From Chalara sp. BL73 (taxonomy: Eukaryota; Ascomycota; Leotiomycetes; Helotiales): a DNA stretch of 64,000 nucleotides. Made by a program: the position numbers and the translations under genes. The stretch is taken from positions 868,001-932,000 of the forward strand of contig CAKJVC010000092.1 of NCBI GenBank assembly GCA_918026815.1. Direction: 5' to 3'. How positions within the stretch are numbered: position 1 is the first letter of the stretch; each line of letters opens with the position of its first letter. Below the pieces are notes generated by a model that made no database searches, had not been told where the DNA came from, and worked only from the letters and a program-made list of their open reading frames with translations. This document shows positions 9,350-22,286 of this stretch, piece by piece.

Positions 9350-12300
9350 ATGCCGCTTCAGAAGTCCTTTTCGGATACCAACCATTCTTCGAAGGTATCA
9401 ACTATAATGAATTCTCTGAACATTCAGTCAACTAATAATCTGTTGCAGCGCCAACCATGGAAACGAAACAGGAGCTACCAAGGGCAGCAGCCTTCAAAAA
9501 CTGGTCCGTCGATGAAGCCATTACAGGAGAAACCTCCGCTGCCAGTTTCTACTTCGACAAAAAATAAACTTGCTGTTTTCGAGTTTCGAGGACAATCCGA
9601 GAACGATAAGCCTACAAACCCAGCAGTGATTAGTTTGCTTTCGAGTGATGAGAAGGAAAATGGGAGTCCAATAGAAACAGAATTACAACCAAAACAGAAT
9701 GATACAAAGTCATTGAGTGATTTGCTCACTGCTGAGGAGTCCAGCACGAGTTTCCCCTCGACCCCGGCAGGACGGCTAGCACTTCCTGACTTAATTGAAA
9801 TGGGCGACGTAAAACGGGAGGTCCAGGGCGTATCTCCGGAGGACCGCATAGAATGGGATCAAAGAAGTTCTGCATCACCGTTCGGCATTAGAAGGGCAAA
9901 AAAACGGGCAAGAAGTTCCTCTCCAGCCTCTTCGCCTGCAGCTAAAGCCTCTGATCACCTCAACTCTAGAGGAGAGCCATTAGATCCAGGGTCCGAGCTA
10001 TGGGGGCGCTACTCGTTCGGTAACTCAAATATGCATACACCACAAGGAGCCCTGATTCCTGCACTAGCAAATATCATGTTCACCTCATCTCCGCAGCCCT
10101 CTCGAAACGGAACACCGCGGCCAGGTAGCACCTTGAGAAGGACGAATAGCTGCGGCACCTCGTTCCCGAAGCGAAGGAGAATAGGAGGACCTGAGAGTGC
10201 AGATGTTATTACTGAATCTGTCAACATCGGCCCTTCAAAACTTTCTGTCCTGATCCAAACAGTGCAGAGAGGATTTACGCCATCAAAACCGCCGGTAGTA
10301 GAGGCAAATCCACATAAATGTAGTCGGGACCAGGAAAAGAGTCCAAGCTGCAAAAAATATCAAGCACCAATACATAAACTACAAATGGATCAAGGTCCAT
10401 CTCAACAAGTAGCAAGAATCCAAACCTTAAATAAGCCAGAACTGACGGAAACATCCCTATCAGCTCGATCCCACGCGCCGGATTATGGAGAATTTGACGA
10501 CGAAGATCTTGATGCAAGCCTCCTTGATGCCTTCGTACGGCCGGATGTTCCATTCTTCAATGCATCGGAGGAATCAACATCAGGCTCAGCATACGAAGCG
10601 TCTCTCGGAAGAGGAGCTAATACTCAATTAGTTCCGTTACATCCGCTCGTACGAAATAGCAAGTATCCTAAGCGACGAATACCTTCGCCAATAAAGCCTA
10701 AAGTTATGCAGCTACCTAGCGCTAAGCCGGAGGGGGATGAGTTCGATGATTCGGATGAAGACTTGTTTGCAGCAGGATTAGATGATATGGTGGCGTGCTT
10801 TAGCAAGAAAGAGGAGAATAAAGCGGGCTCTCCTGCTCCAAAGTTGGCGTTGAATACTAGATCGCCTCAAAAGAGAATGCGCGTCGTAGCTGATTCTGAT
10901 GACGAGTTTGGGGATAATGAACTTGATGATAATGATTTTGAGGTTGCAGAGAAGACAGCAACCCAAGCTATACAACAGTCATCTCACAGCCTTCTGCCTG
11001 TACGTACCCAAGTTTCATAGCTAGAATGCGAACGAACGTTGCTAAGAATAATCTGTAGTCCACCCAGAAGAACGCGATTCAAAGATACCTTGTCACCAAT
11101 GTTTTGGAATCTGAATATGAAACATCCAATGGCCATATGCTGCGTGAAAAGGTTAGGAACCATGCATATGTACAAGTGTATTGTAGGACAACACTAACCT
11201 GTAACAGATACTATTTCTACAAATAGAGAAGACCAATATAACGAGGACTGTCAATCTTCGCGGAACTTGGTTTGAAACGCCAGTGACTGTCAAAGCTTTT
11301 GTTCATATCCTTGGAGTGTTTGAATCAAGTGGACGATGCATTATTGATGATACAAATCACATGATAATACTGCACCCGGATCACCTCATCTCGACCACTG
11401 TGGTTGGAGACTCATTTGGCTGCATTCGTCGTGCTGTGCTCCAGGACCGGGTGAAAGCAACTAGTGAAGCTAGTAAGCCTATGCTGTATGGAACTTTACT
11501 GCACGAAATATTTCAGGCAGCGATGCTTGCCAACTGCTGGGACACAAAGTGGCTGAATGACTTGATCGAAACAATCACAAAAAGACATCTTGAGGATCTA
11601 TATACGATCAAACTTGGAATACCTGAAGCTATCGAGCATCTACAGAGCAAGATGCCAGAGCTGCAGTCCTGGGCTGAACTATTTGTGTCATCTCAACCTC
11701 AGGTAAATAAAAGGTCTAAAGTTATCCCAGGTAACATTTACTAATTAATTTAGCCCGGGGCACTAGTCAAAGCTGGCAATGGCATAAATGCCAATATGTG
11801 CGTCAGCAAATTGCTCGATGTCGAGGAACATGTCTGGTCGCCGATGTATGGGCTCAAAGGCAACATTGATGCTACTGTTCAAGTCACCATGAAAGATCAG
11901 GTCAAAGAAAGCAAGTCACGAACATTGACCGTTCCTTTCGAAGTTAAAACCGGGAAGAATCCTAGCGCCGCTCACCGAGCTCAGACAGCCCTGTATAATC
12001 TGTTGTTATCCGACCGATATGATGTGGAGATCGCATATGGAATTCTCTACTACATGGAGACATCTGAAACGATCAGAATTCCGGCAATCCGTCACGAGCT
12101 CCGCCATATGATCATGCAACGCAATGAGCTGGCTTGCTTCGTCCGAGAACGTCATGCTCAACTTCCACCAATGTTGAAGAAAGAGAACCTTTGCAATCGT
12201 TGTTACGCGAAAACTACATGCTTCATATATCACAAACTTGCTGACGACGGCAATGGGGAAACAAGTGGCGTGAAGGACAAGTTTGACACAGTTGTTAAAC

Positions 12301-14612
12301 ATCTTACGCCAAGACATAAAGAATTTTTTCTCAAGTGGGACGATCTATTGACAAAGGAAGAGAGGGAGAGCATGAAGTTTCGACGGGAGCTATGGACAAT
12401 GCTAAGCTCTGAGCGTGAAATGCATGGAAGGTGCTTTTCGAATGTAATAATTGAGCCTGACTCTGCCTACGAGGATAAAGGGAATTCCAAAATCAACAGA
12501 TATCGGTACACCTTGGTAAAAAAATCGGCCCCAAGTGGGTTTTCGTTCCTCCATTCGCAGATCAACCTCGAAGAGCCTATCGTTATTTCAGACGAGAAAG
12601 GGCATTTTGCCCTAGCAAAAGGCTTTGTCACAAATATCAGGAAGACTCGAATCACCGTTGCTGTGGATCGCCGACTGCATAATGCTCGTATACGACAGCC
12701 AGGGTTTGATGAGGTAGATAACCAGGTCTTTGCAAGTATCATGGAGATAGCACCTGAAGGTGCAACTGCGGAGGAATCAACAGGGAAAATTGTGGAGGAG
12801 CCTGTCCTCTATCGACTTGACAAGGACGAATTCAGTAATGGCATGGCCACAGTTCGTAACAATCTTATTCAAGTAATGGCAGATGGTCTAGTAGGTGCCC
12901 GCGAGATTCGCAGTCTTGTCGTTGATCTCGTAGCTCCACGATTTAAAACACAAGCAACTGCATACACGCTCACTGATCGGGAAAACATCAACATGGATCA
13001 ACAAAGGGCTATTCAGAAGGTCATGAGTGCAGAAGATTACGCATTAGTGTTAGGTATGCCAGGAACAGGTAAAACAACAACGATTGCTCATATCATTCGA
13101 GCTTTGGTGTCTCAAGGGAAAAGTATTCTGCTTACATCCTATACTCATTCTGCTGTGGACAACATTCTGTTGAAGCTGAAGAATGATAACATTCCAATTT
13201 TACGACTGGGGAATATTTCGAAAATACACAAAGAGGTGCAAGAGTTTGCAACATTAGCAGCAATGACCAAGACATCTTTCGAGGATATCCGGAGTGCATG
13301 GCATGATACTCCAATCGTCGGTACAACCTGCCTTGGAATCAACCATCCCGTTTTTAATGAGCGAACTTTCGACTACTGCATCGTCGATGAAGCTTCTCAA
13401 ATTACCCTTCCCGTCTGCATAGGACCGATTCGCCTTGCTCGAACGTTCATCCTTGTAGGTGACCACAATCAACTTCCACCTCTTGTTCAAAATGAGGAAG
13501 CCAGAGCAGGAGGTCTAGATATCAGTCTCTTCAAGCATCTCTCGGATTCACATCCATCCTCTGTCGTCTACCTCGAGCATCAGTATCGAATGTGTGCTGA
13601 TGTCATGGCTCTGAGTAATAATTTGATCTATAACGGGCGTCTCAAGTGCGGTAGTCAGGCAGTCGCTGACCGCCGCCTCGCCATTCCTAATATAGATGCT
13701 TTGAAACTACATCACCATACTCCGTCAACATTAGCTCATGCGCCGACCAACACTATCTGTCCTAATCCTGAACGCAATACCTGTTGGTTGGGTGACCTCC
13801 TTAATCCGGCTACGACAGTTGCTTTTATTAACACAGACCCGCTCCTTCCTGGCGCACGTGAAGAGGCGAAAGGCAACCGAATTGTCAACCCAACCGAAGC
13901 AGTTGTGTGCAAGCAGCTCATAGAAGGTCTTCTCACTATCGGCGTTCCAGCTACAGACATTGGTGTTATGACACACTACCGTTCGCAACTCTCTCTCCTC
14001 AAAGACAGTCTTCGCAAGCACCCAGATGTGGAGATGCACACCGCCGACCGCTTCCAAGGTCGCGACAAAGAAGTCATAGTTCTAAGCCTTGTGCGGAGTA
14101 ATGATGTTCACTCGATAGGTGAATTGTTGAAGGACTGGCGGCGAATCAATGTAGCGTTTACAAGGGCGAAGACGAAGCTTTTGGTTGTGGGAAGCAGAGA
14201 TACATTAAAAGGTGGGACTGAGGGAGGAGATGAGATGGTTGCCAAGTTTGTGGCATTAATGGAAGAGAAGGGTTGGATCTATGATTTACCTGCGGGTGCG
14301 CTGGATAGTCATGTCTGGGATGAAAGCGTGACGCAGACGCAAGGCACGAACGGTATTCCTACTCAGGTGGCGGTAGAGTGGGTGAAGATAAAGCGCGAGA
14401 AGGTCGCTATGAAGATGGAGAACAAGGAGAACCCTCCCCAAAAACCAAAAGTGGTCACAGATGGAGCAATGAAAGGAAAGAGAAAAGGATTGGGTATTGG
14501 ACATATAAATGGAGCGATGAGACAGCCAGCGAAGAAGATCTGTGGGCAGAAGCCTTTCAAGATCCCGAGACAGTCGATATTAACAGATATCTTTAATGAG
14601 GAGGCATTGTGA
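9350..14612 (+). CDS. DNA2: DNA replication ATP-dependent helicase/nuclease Dna2
   Basis: Four exons: 9350-10999, 11059-11151, 11208-11702 and 11754-14612, giving 1698 aa; every junction is phase 0. The start at 9350 begins MPLQKSF, and the upstream part of the frame has no better ATG. The long N-terminus is disordered and acidic. The Dna2 nuclease domain follows, with GLKGNIDATV near 778-787 and EVKTGK near 808. The four-cysteine iron-sulfur site uses one Cys in FGCIRR and a CxxCxxxxxC cluster near 892-901. The superfamily-1 helicase has Walker A GMPGTGKT at 1180-1187, then DEASQIT and the C-terminal QGRDKEVIVLSLVR and VAFTRAKTKL motifs. Dna2 trims long Okazaki flaps and resects DNA ends. 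All key motifs are intact. Confidence 0.96.
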
Positions 14613-15399
14613 ATGGCGTTTCTTGCATAGAATATAGAGCATTGGGGAAATTGGTATATGTCATAGCCTTGGGACTGGATGCGGCTGCATAGAATTGGTG
14701 TGGGTGTTCAGGATAAGCAAGCATATATCTTGAATAGTTTAGTTACGAGTCATGAATGCTGATGACTAACAAGTCTTGATTCTATGTTCATTTTGTTTAC
14801 TCTTTTCAAACTGTTCTAGTCTCGCTCCTCACGCCTCGTCTTTGCACTCATCCATACGACAATCCAACCATCTCTTGCAATCCGCGCATCTCATCAAATT
14901 CACTTTTGAGTTGTCCAGCGGGAACTTCTCGTTTCTCACCGAGCATGGCTCAGCACTAAGCAATCAGCCCTGCCGATCCGATTGCCTCTCTTCAAACTAA
15001 GTATATTTCCTCGAGTAACAAACTTCTCAGCAAACACAGCAGGCGGCCCTGTGGAACGAGTTCAGGTTAGGTTGCGTTGTTGGAAAGGGATGGACTTCGC
15101 GAACAAACCAAATCCATGTCGGACGATTTTCTAGAAATTCCTTGCGCATCACCGAGGCAGGTGTGTATAGTTTTTTGACCTTAAGGCCGCTAAATTTCCT
15201 TTGGTAGTTACAGGAATTGAAATGGGGAGAGTTAACGTGGGGAGGAATATGTCACGGAATATGTTGAGATTTGATTAATTGCTTTTAATGTTGTTTTTTC
15301 CTGGTGCAAAATTCACACCGTACCTCTCTGTGTTTGCTCACTTCCAAATACGCAGTGCTGAATTTCTAATCACTACTGTCGTAAAACTTCTCGTCCTTC
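14613..15399. other. Intergenic spacer downstream of DNA2
   Basis: About 790 bp. Only short open frames without family resemblance; nothing else recognised. Confidence 0.55.
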
Positions 15400-16097
15400 C
15401 TAGGCCATAACCTCACAATCACTAACCGTGCTCTTTAAGCTTCCCTCTAGCGCAACACTAATCATATAAGCCGCCAGCTCATCCATCCTAATACTCATCT
15501 TGTCCTCTAACACGTATCCAAGCATATTTCGCAGGGCGGTTGCTTCTTCAGAAACTATGTAGCCGCCTTGACAATTACAATCTCCCCAAGAACCTTCTTT
15601 TGAGAAGGAAAGCATATTGATCTCCGACGCTCCTTTCATTTTGTGCATTTTGGACTTAAACTACAGAGAGCGAGATTGGTCACGTTCTGTCACCGCTCCG
15701 CCGAGATGAATATACCAGAACTTCTTTTGTATGAACTTTGAAAATGCGTTCCCAAATGCTAAAGGATAATCGACCTTTAGAGCTCTGTTTCCCGCTGTGG
15801 TTCCCATACACCTAAGATACCAGGCATCGGAAAATATTCTCGTGGATAGAAGAACCCTGCGTTGGAGAGGCGCGGGCATGTATATCAAATACATTCATCC
15901 GCCCCAGCGAGCTTTTCTAAGATGGAAGGTCGATACGATGTAAAGTCGTTAATGAGCATCATTTCTAATTTCCCATTTTGAGTGGAGATAAGATGTCACG
16001 ATAGGATGATGATGAAGGTTATGGAGGGGCTTGAGAGGCATTGTGAGAGCACTTAGCGATCTATGAAGCCAATGCTGCCTGTGAGAACGAACTTCAT
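15400..16097 (-). pseudogene. Decayed NAD(P)-binding (atypical SDR / HIM1-like) protein gene
   Basis: Reading the minus strand from ATG 16097 gives the start of a Rossmann-fold protein, MKFVLTGSIGFI, then VLSQCLSSPSIT, LINDFTSYRPSILEKLAGADECI, GTTAGNRALKVDYP, HLGGAVTERDQSRSL and DELAAYMISVAL. This order matches small fungal NAD(P)-binding proteins with N-terminal TGATGFIG. The frame is broken by TAA at 16055-16053, TGA at 15998-15996, TGA at 15887-15885 and TAG at 15663-15661. The TGA at 15887 and the TAG at 15663 stand where the family usually has Trp. The frame also changes between about 15885 and 15800, where roughly 80 extra bases could be an intron remnant. The glycine-rich loop has decayed too (GFIDR for GFIGG). 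A non-functional relic is the best reading; family comparison is from memory. Confidence 0.75.
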
Positions 16098-16594
16098 AAT
16101 TACTTATGTATAAATGAAGCTTTGAATATGCAGGATAGAAATTGAAGCTATATAGTATGTGATCGGGATGGCACAAAGGCTAGGGTTTAATAAATCCGCT
16201 ATTCCCATACTTATAACAATGTCAATCGGAGCGGATGATGTGCTCGGGACCTGTCTGGCTACGCCTTCGCTCACGAATGATGTTGAGTTGAGTGGTCTGC
16301 ATGGCTCTTTATTCAAGGTTGGGGCTCACTCTAGCGAGATGTATAATGTTTTTTTTATTAAAAAAAAGAACCTGGCATTCAGCAAGCTTTGGATGACTCG
16401 ACCAAAAGCAGCGGCGAGAGATATTTTGATATCGGCAATGAAAAGGAGTCTCCACAATTCCCCTTCCGAGCCGAAAACGTGGGGAGCATCCACCCCTGTC
16501 AATATGCACCTTGACGTTGCACAAGATAACAATTCCAGTGTCTTTTGGATTTTTGAAAAACAGAGAAACCGTTTAAACATAAAGACAAAGAAAT
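16098..16594. other. Intergenic region before the IMPACT-like gene
   Basis: About 500 bp containing an A/T-rich tract near 16350-16370. It holds the presumed promoter of the IMPACT-like gene; no further feature recognised. Confidence 0.55.
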
Positions 16595-18172
16595 ATGTCC
16601 GCCCAGCAAGACCTGCAGGATCTCCTGCGCCTGCTCACTACTGGCAGGAACAAGCTCACCATGATGGCAGCCATGCAACGCGTCAAAGCACTACAAGCTG
16701 TAGACCTACGAAGGTACATACATTGCCCTCCGTTCCCAGTTTGATATGCCCAGCTAACACTATCTAGTATCACATCGATAGCCAATGCCAATCTCGAAAC
16801 CATCTCCACCGCAATCAAAGATCCCAAAGCAGCCAAATCTCTCCAAACAGCCTGCAAGTCAGCCACCAAAGACCCCTCCAGCAAAAAGCGACTCTCCGAC
16901 ACCCCCCTCTCCTCCTCTTCAAAACGCACAAAATCAGCCTATGAGCTCCCGCCAGAAGCAGACACCCCTCAAGCTATCGAGAAAGCACTCGAACTGCCGC
17001 GGGCCTCAACAGATGAGGAGGCGATAGAGAAATGCACGATATGGACGAACCGCGCGCCGCTGGTATTAGCGTTCGCGGTGAGCGTGTTAAGGTATACGAT
17101 GCCAGAGCAGCCGCTGAGTAGTAGATTGAGTCTAGGCCAGGCCATAGTGAGCGCCAATTCAAGGAGCAAGGCCGTGAGTCTCGGGTTAGAGAGCGGGAAG
17201 GGGGCGGAAGAAGCCGGATGGGGACAGGGACAGCCGAAAGTCAGGGTGCTAGGGCGGGAAGTGCATGTTTTGAAGAGGGGAGATTACGATTGGAAGGGCG
17301 GGGAGGGAAAGGAGGAAGCAGAGGGCAGCGAGAAGCCGACGAAGACCTTCTCGATGTTCAATGCGAAGAAAACGGAGGCGAAGGAGTGGGCTGTTTCCGC
17401 GACGGTTACGCTGAAGAAATCTACGTTTGTGGCGAGGGCGGTGGAGGTCAGCTCGATGGCGGAAGCGAAATCAGAGATCAGGAAGCTCCTCGCTTCTGAT
17501 ACCTCCCTTGCGGAAGCAACCCACAACATCACCGCCTTCCGCGTGCCGCGCGACCAGGGCGGCGTGCTCGAGGAGTGCAACGACGATGGCGAGTCTGGCG
17601 GCGGGAAGCACATCCTCTCGCTCATGCAAGCCAACAACGTCGTAGGCGTTCTTCTCGTCGTCACGAGGTGGTATGGCGGGATCATGCTCGGTCCCGACAG
17701 GTGGCGCCTCATGACGCAGGTCTCCAACGATGCGCTATCGCAGCGCCTTCGGGTCAATGGGATCGTAGGCCAGGAAGCGCTGTGGGGGCTGGATCTTGAG
17801 GGAATGAGGAGTACCAATGCGCCCGTCACCGGTGGAACGGCGGCAGGGATGTCCATCTTCCGACCAGAAGGCGCCCGGAATTACTTGCTCAAGTCGTTCC
17901 CCTGCCCGAGCCCAACCGGGGAGGAGACGAAAAAAAAGAGGACGGTGAAGGAGGTGGATATTGAGAAAGAGCGGAATCTGGGGCTGTTGCTCGGCGCGTT
18001 GGATTTACTGTTCGGTAGCTGGGTGGAGCATATTAGCCACGACGAGCTGGATCGCAGAGCTTGGAGCTGGTACGTCCAGGTCCGACCAGATGTTGAAAGC
18101 GGAACCGCGGGTTGGGGTGGCAAAGGGGAGGTGAAGCTGAAAAGTATATTGGATTTGAGGAGGAAGGGTTGA
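16595..18172 (+). CDS. IMPACT/UPF0029-domain protein
   Basis: Two exons: 16595-16713 and 16768-18172, giving 507 aa. The intron is GT-AG with a GCTAAC branch site, and the junction rebuilds VDLRS-ITSIANAN. The N-terminus is helical, followed by a Ser/Lys-rich linker. The conserved IMPACT fold lies near residues 255-370, with the signatures KSTFVARAV, ATHNITAFRV, ECNDDGESGGG and VTRWYGGIMLGPDRWR. YIH1/IMPACT proteins bind Gcn1 and restrain Gcn2 signalling, but they carry an N-terminal RWD domain that I do not see here. This is therefore a separate fungal UPF0029 branch whose role is unknown. The C-terminus ends in a basic KLKSILDLRRKG. It is convergent with AIM21. Confidence 0.88.
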
Positions 18173-18701
18173 ATCATCGTTTGTAGGAACAAGAAGCAGG
18201 ATTTTCGGTCATCCTTGGATGCTTGAAGGTACCAGTTGGGGAACTGGACACTTGATGATATCGTCTGATACCCACCTAGCATGCCGAGCAGTTGACAGGT
18301 AGGGGTTGCCTGCGCGTGATTGCCGAAGCAGAACAGCATAAGGATGGCTCAAGAGGAAGTGAGGTTATACCATCAGTCACCCTTTGGTGCAAGGACGGCG
18401 AGACGAGATACGTATCACCAGCCCGTCTCGTAGTTCGTGTCCGGCTTTTAGGTCGGTTGACATGTGCTAAGCTAGACATCAACAACTAACACACAATGAT
18501 GCATTCGAGAACGTTCATAGTTGAGCGCATTGATCTATCAACAAATGGGCTTTGGTCAAACACGTTAACAAAGATTGGAACAGATCATGAAAAGTCACAC
18601 TGTTATTACTCTTTGCTTTTATTCATTACTAAAAATCAACACTAAAGACTAAACTACATGAAGACTCCATAGGGTTTCTCCTCTGACCTATTATTCTGTT
18701 C
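18173..18701. other. Convergent intergenic region
   Basis: About 530 bp between convergent stop codons of the IMPACT-like and AIM21-like genes. AT-rich, no recognised feature. Confidence 0.6.
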
Positions 18702-21700
18702 TCATGATTTCTCCACCTCGGCGGGTTCAGCCTTCAGTGTAGCTGTTGACGCTGACAAAACTTCCGCACCAACCTCTTCTGGCGTTGCAGGGCCTGAGGT
18801 CGAGCCTGTCTTAACTGGTGCTGAGTCGCTTGGCTTTAAAGGTTCAGCTTGATCCTTTTCTATGTCAATCGATACAACATCTTTCCGGGATTCTTCTGGC
18901 TCGGCGATTTCCTCATCGGCTTCTTGTGTTGTGACCGGCGAGGGGAGTTTGATATTGGCTGCAATCTCTGACGCCTCATGTACACTCTCTCCAGCTGCAT
19001 TGGTTGCAAGGATCGGTGTTTCCGATTCAGCTGCTTTAGTTTCTGACACTGGTTCTAGCGCCGGAGTCGATTCCTTTCCTTCCGATCCAACGTGGAGTGC
19101 ATCCTCTTCGGGATCAATCTGCCACACAGTTGACGGCGTAGAGAGTACGAAGGTAAATGAGATCGCTTTTTGCTCTGGCACGGCTTCCGCAACGGGAGCC
19201 GGGCTCTTAGCGGGTGCTCGCCGGGCGGGCCCTCTAGCTCTACCTTTCCTAGCATCCACTAATGGCACCTTTTCTTTCTCTACCTCTGGCTGCTCTTCAA
19301 CTACCTCTTCCTTCTTTGGAGCTTGAGGTCCTAATTTCAAGCGCTTGTTCAAGTCCGACATAAATCCACCTTGAAGGGCAGCAATCTTGCTACCCACAGG
19401 TCTAGAAGGCACCGCTGGCTTCGGCTTTGCAACCACTGTAGGACTGGAATCTGATCCAGCAGATTTGGTTGAAGAATTCGATTGGATCGTCGTCAGCGGG
19501 ACATTTTCTGAAGATTCTCGAGTAATCGGTTTTGAAGGCCGAGCTGGGACAACGGGCTTGGTCTTTAATGGAATTGGAGGCGCAACATCTTCAGCCTGCT
19601 TTGGCTTAGGACGTTCCGGAATGACTGGCTGACGTTGCTCTACAGGAGATGACTCCGCTGAAGGTTTCGACCGAGCTGGGCGAGCCGGTACCTGAGGCTT
19701 CAAGACCGCTGCAAGACCGGTTGTAGCTCGCCCTTCATCAGCACCCAAAGGAATGCCTGCTGCCGCTTTCTCATGGTGGTAAGCAACAGCACCGGTTGTA
19801 GGCCGCTCGACGTGCGGGCTGAATGCCTCCTGATCTTCGCTCTGAGGGCCACTAACAGTAGTCTCCAGCTGAAGAGAGTCTGGCGTGTCTTCCCAAATAT
19901 CGCGGCTGGGAAATCGTTGCTTCAGGTTAGGTCGTGTTTCGGCAACGAGTTGTGATTTATGAGCCCATGGCTTCTTCTCTCGGTTCAAGAAGCTTTCTGA
20001 GTCGAGGGACTCTTTCTCGGCAAGCTCTTCTTGTCTCCTGGCAAAGGCCTCAGCCGGAGTCTCATTCTCCCGAGCCTGTTTGACTCTCCTAACCTCTCCT
20101 TCCTCTTCCTCAGGTAACTGTGGAGTCGAAACTTCTGCTGTATACTGTAAACTATTTGGTGTATCTTCCCAGATATCTTGACTGGGGAATTTTCGATTCT
20201 GTACAGGTCAGCTTCCTCAGTTCCAATATTAATCTCACTTGGGACCAACCTTCAACTCTGGTCGCTTTAGCTTGTCAGCAGCTGTCAGGGGCTTTTTGGC
20301 GGTAGCGGCTTGGCCAGACTTCCCATCTTCGGGGAAAAGTGGTTCGTATTCCTCCAGATCTTCGAGTGGAGTAGAGTTTGAGCCTTGGAACACTGGTACC
20401 GCTCCATGAATACTTGCAGGACGACTTGAAGGTCTGCTTCCGTTTTGGCTAGTAGAGCTGCCGGTCCTCCCGTGAAAGAATCCCTCCTCATAACCACTAC
20501 TTCGCCGCTCATTTAAGGGAGACACCGCGGGTTGGAGTTCATAACCGAACGGTTCTTTAGCAACCTCGTCAGATGCCAGAATTGGAGCGCTATAGCCATG
20601 TTCGTCGCGGAAGGTGTCCTCTTCCGTGTGGAAGCCAAGACTCTCTGTTGACTCCAGATTACCAGCGGCTCCATAGATATTGCCGATGCGACGTGCACGA
20701 GGATCAACATGGATGGTGTCGTCACCTTCGGCCTCGCTTTCCAATGCAGTTTCTGACGGAACCGGGAGGCTTTTGGCGAGCTGGCCTTCGAACTCCTCCT
20801 TCTCAGAAATGCCCGCTCCGAAGCTTTCTCTCAGCGGGGAATCTGCGTGATGTGATGAGAAGGACGCATTGGAATGCTGTACATGATAGACGCCTGACTG
20901 TGGGCGTGGTGAGGACATTCGAGAAGTATACTCTTCCGATGCCTGGAAACCAATCTGTTCACTTGGTGTCCCAATGATGGCAGGTGACGTGCCTGCAGAA
21001 TATTAGATATATGCTTCTCAGACTTTGTGAAATATCTAGGATGGAGAGCTCCTCATGACGGATTTTATACTTAAACAAACCATGGCTAGACAAAGAATCC
21101 TCACGCATCCATTGTTTCAATAACGAGAGGTTGAGCTCGGTGGGAAAATAATGTCTTGTCCAAGAAAACTGATTGTAACTCACCTAAACCTGCGCCTCTG
21201 CTAGCAGTGTCTCGAACAATCTTATTGAGATCCTCGCTGCTCATTGCCCACTCGGCTCGTTCCTCGGCAAAAGGACCGTGGTAATGACCAGTTTCCTTCT
21301 TATAGAGCTCTGGGTGCTTCTCGTAATATGCCTTCTCAAAATGATCTTTAGGAGTCTGACCGTGACCATGTTTTCCATATGCGTCAAATGGTATTTCGCT
21401 ACCACGTGCACTAGTTCTACGGCCGTGATGCCTAGGTTTCGAGCCGTCATTGTGGAACCCAATTCCTGGCGCGAATGGCGTCGAAAAGATGCCCGGCGAT
21501 GGCGCTTGCACGTCACCTGCATTGGGATACATCGGCACTCGTTGACCAATTTCAGGAATGCCATGCTCGCTGTCGAGACTCGAGGGAGGACGTTCCGTGC
21601 CGTTCGAGCCGTGGCTGACTGTACTTGATACACTTCCTTTTTTCTTCAAGGAGCCACTCGACGGATGCGCGTCATCGCTATGTGCTTTGCCAATTCCAAA

Positions 21701-22286
21701 TGCTGCAGCTTGGTCAGAATCCGTGCGAGTGACTGTTGAAACCCTGCGCTTGGCACTCGAAATAGGCAAAGAGGGTTTTGGTGCATGAAGCTTTAGATCC
21801 CCTGCGATGTTTCGAGTATTTGTAGGTGATGCGCTCAATTCTTCTGAGGCACTAAAGACGTCCGCGTATTCACTCCCCTCCTGTCCAATCGACGGCAGAA
21901 CTACGCTTGAAGGGCGAGGTGGAAGCTCGGTGCTTGAGGTATTGGCACTGCCATTGGTATATAGGGAGGAGTTATTTTGGCTTGCTTGATTCGAGAAATG
22001 GGGAGGCATCTCATTGAGAGGAGATCGAGCGTAGCTCTCACGATTTGGTGATGGAGAACGATTAATGCGACGACTAAAAAGTGTCAGAATCAGCAATTGG
22101 TCACAGAAATGGTTTTGCCACCACCAGCAGTAGCTCCCCTATTCCATGGCTATTCTGTTCAGGTGAGACTTACATGGGACGGGGAGGAATCTTGGGCAGG
22201 TCACTGCCCAATGTGCCACTGCCAGTCTGCCCTTGAGCTTGAGCACGAACAGGGCGTGGAGGGACTTGAGGCATTGAGGTCGACAT
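18702..22286 (-). CDS. AIM21: Altered inheritance of mitochondria protein 21 (Aim21-like)
   Basis: Four exons on the minus strand: 22286-22174, 22073-21184, 20992-20250 and 20198-18702, giving 1080 aa. Junctions are PPRP-I-RRINRSPSP, RGAGL-G-TSPAIIG and RPELK-NRKFPSQ. The second intron is 191 nt. The protein is long, disordered and Pro-rich, with repeated PxRPxK/R stretches such as PARPARSKP and PSRPVGSK, typical of SH3 ligands. The C-terminal block LQGGFMSDLNKRLKLGP followed by DARKGRARGPARR is characteristic of Aim21. In yeast Aim21 works at cortical actin patches with Tda2, controlling barbed-end assembly. A 15-residue motif FPSxDIWEDTPxSLQ occurs twice, at 20189-20145 and 19913-19869. Confidence 0.88.

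Noticed and set aside
16159..16767. 202-residue plus-strand frame before the IMPACT-like gene
   Set aside because: It overlaps the real first exon in a different frame and has no recognisable domain; likely chance.
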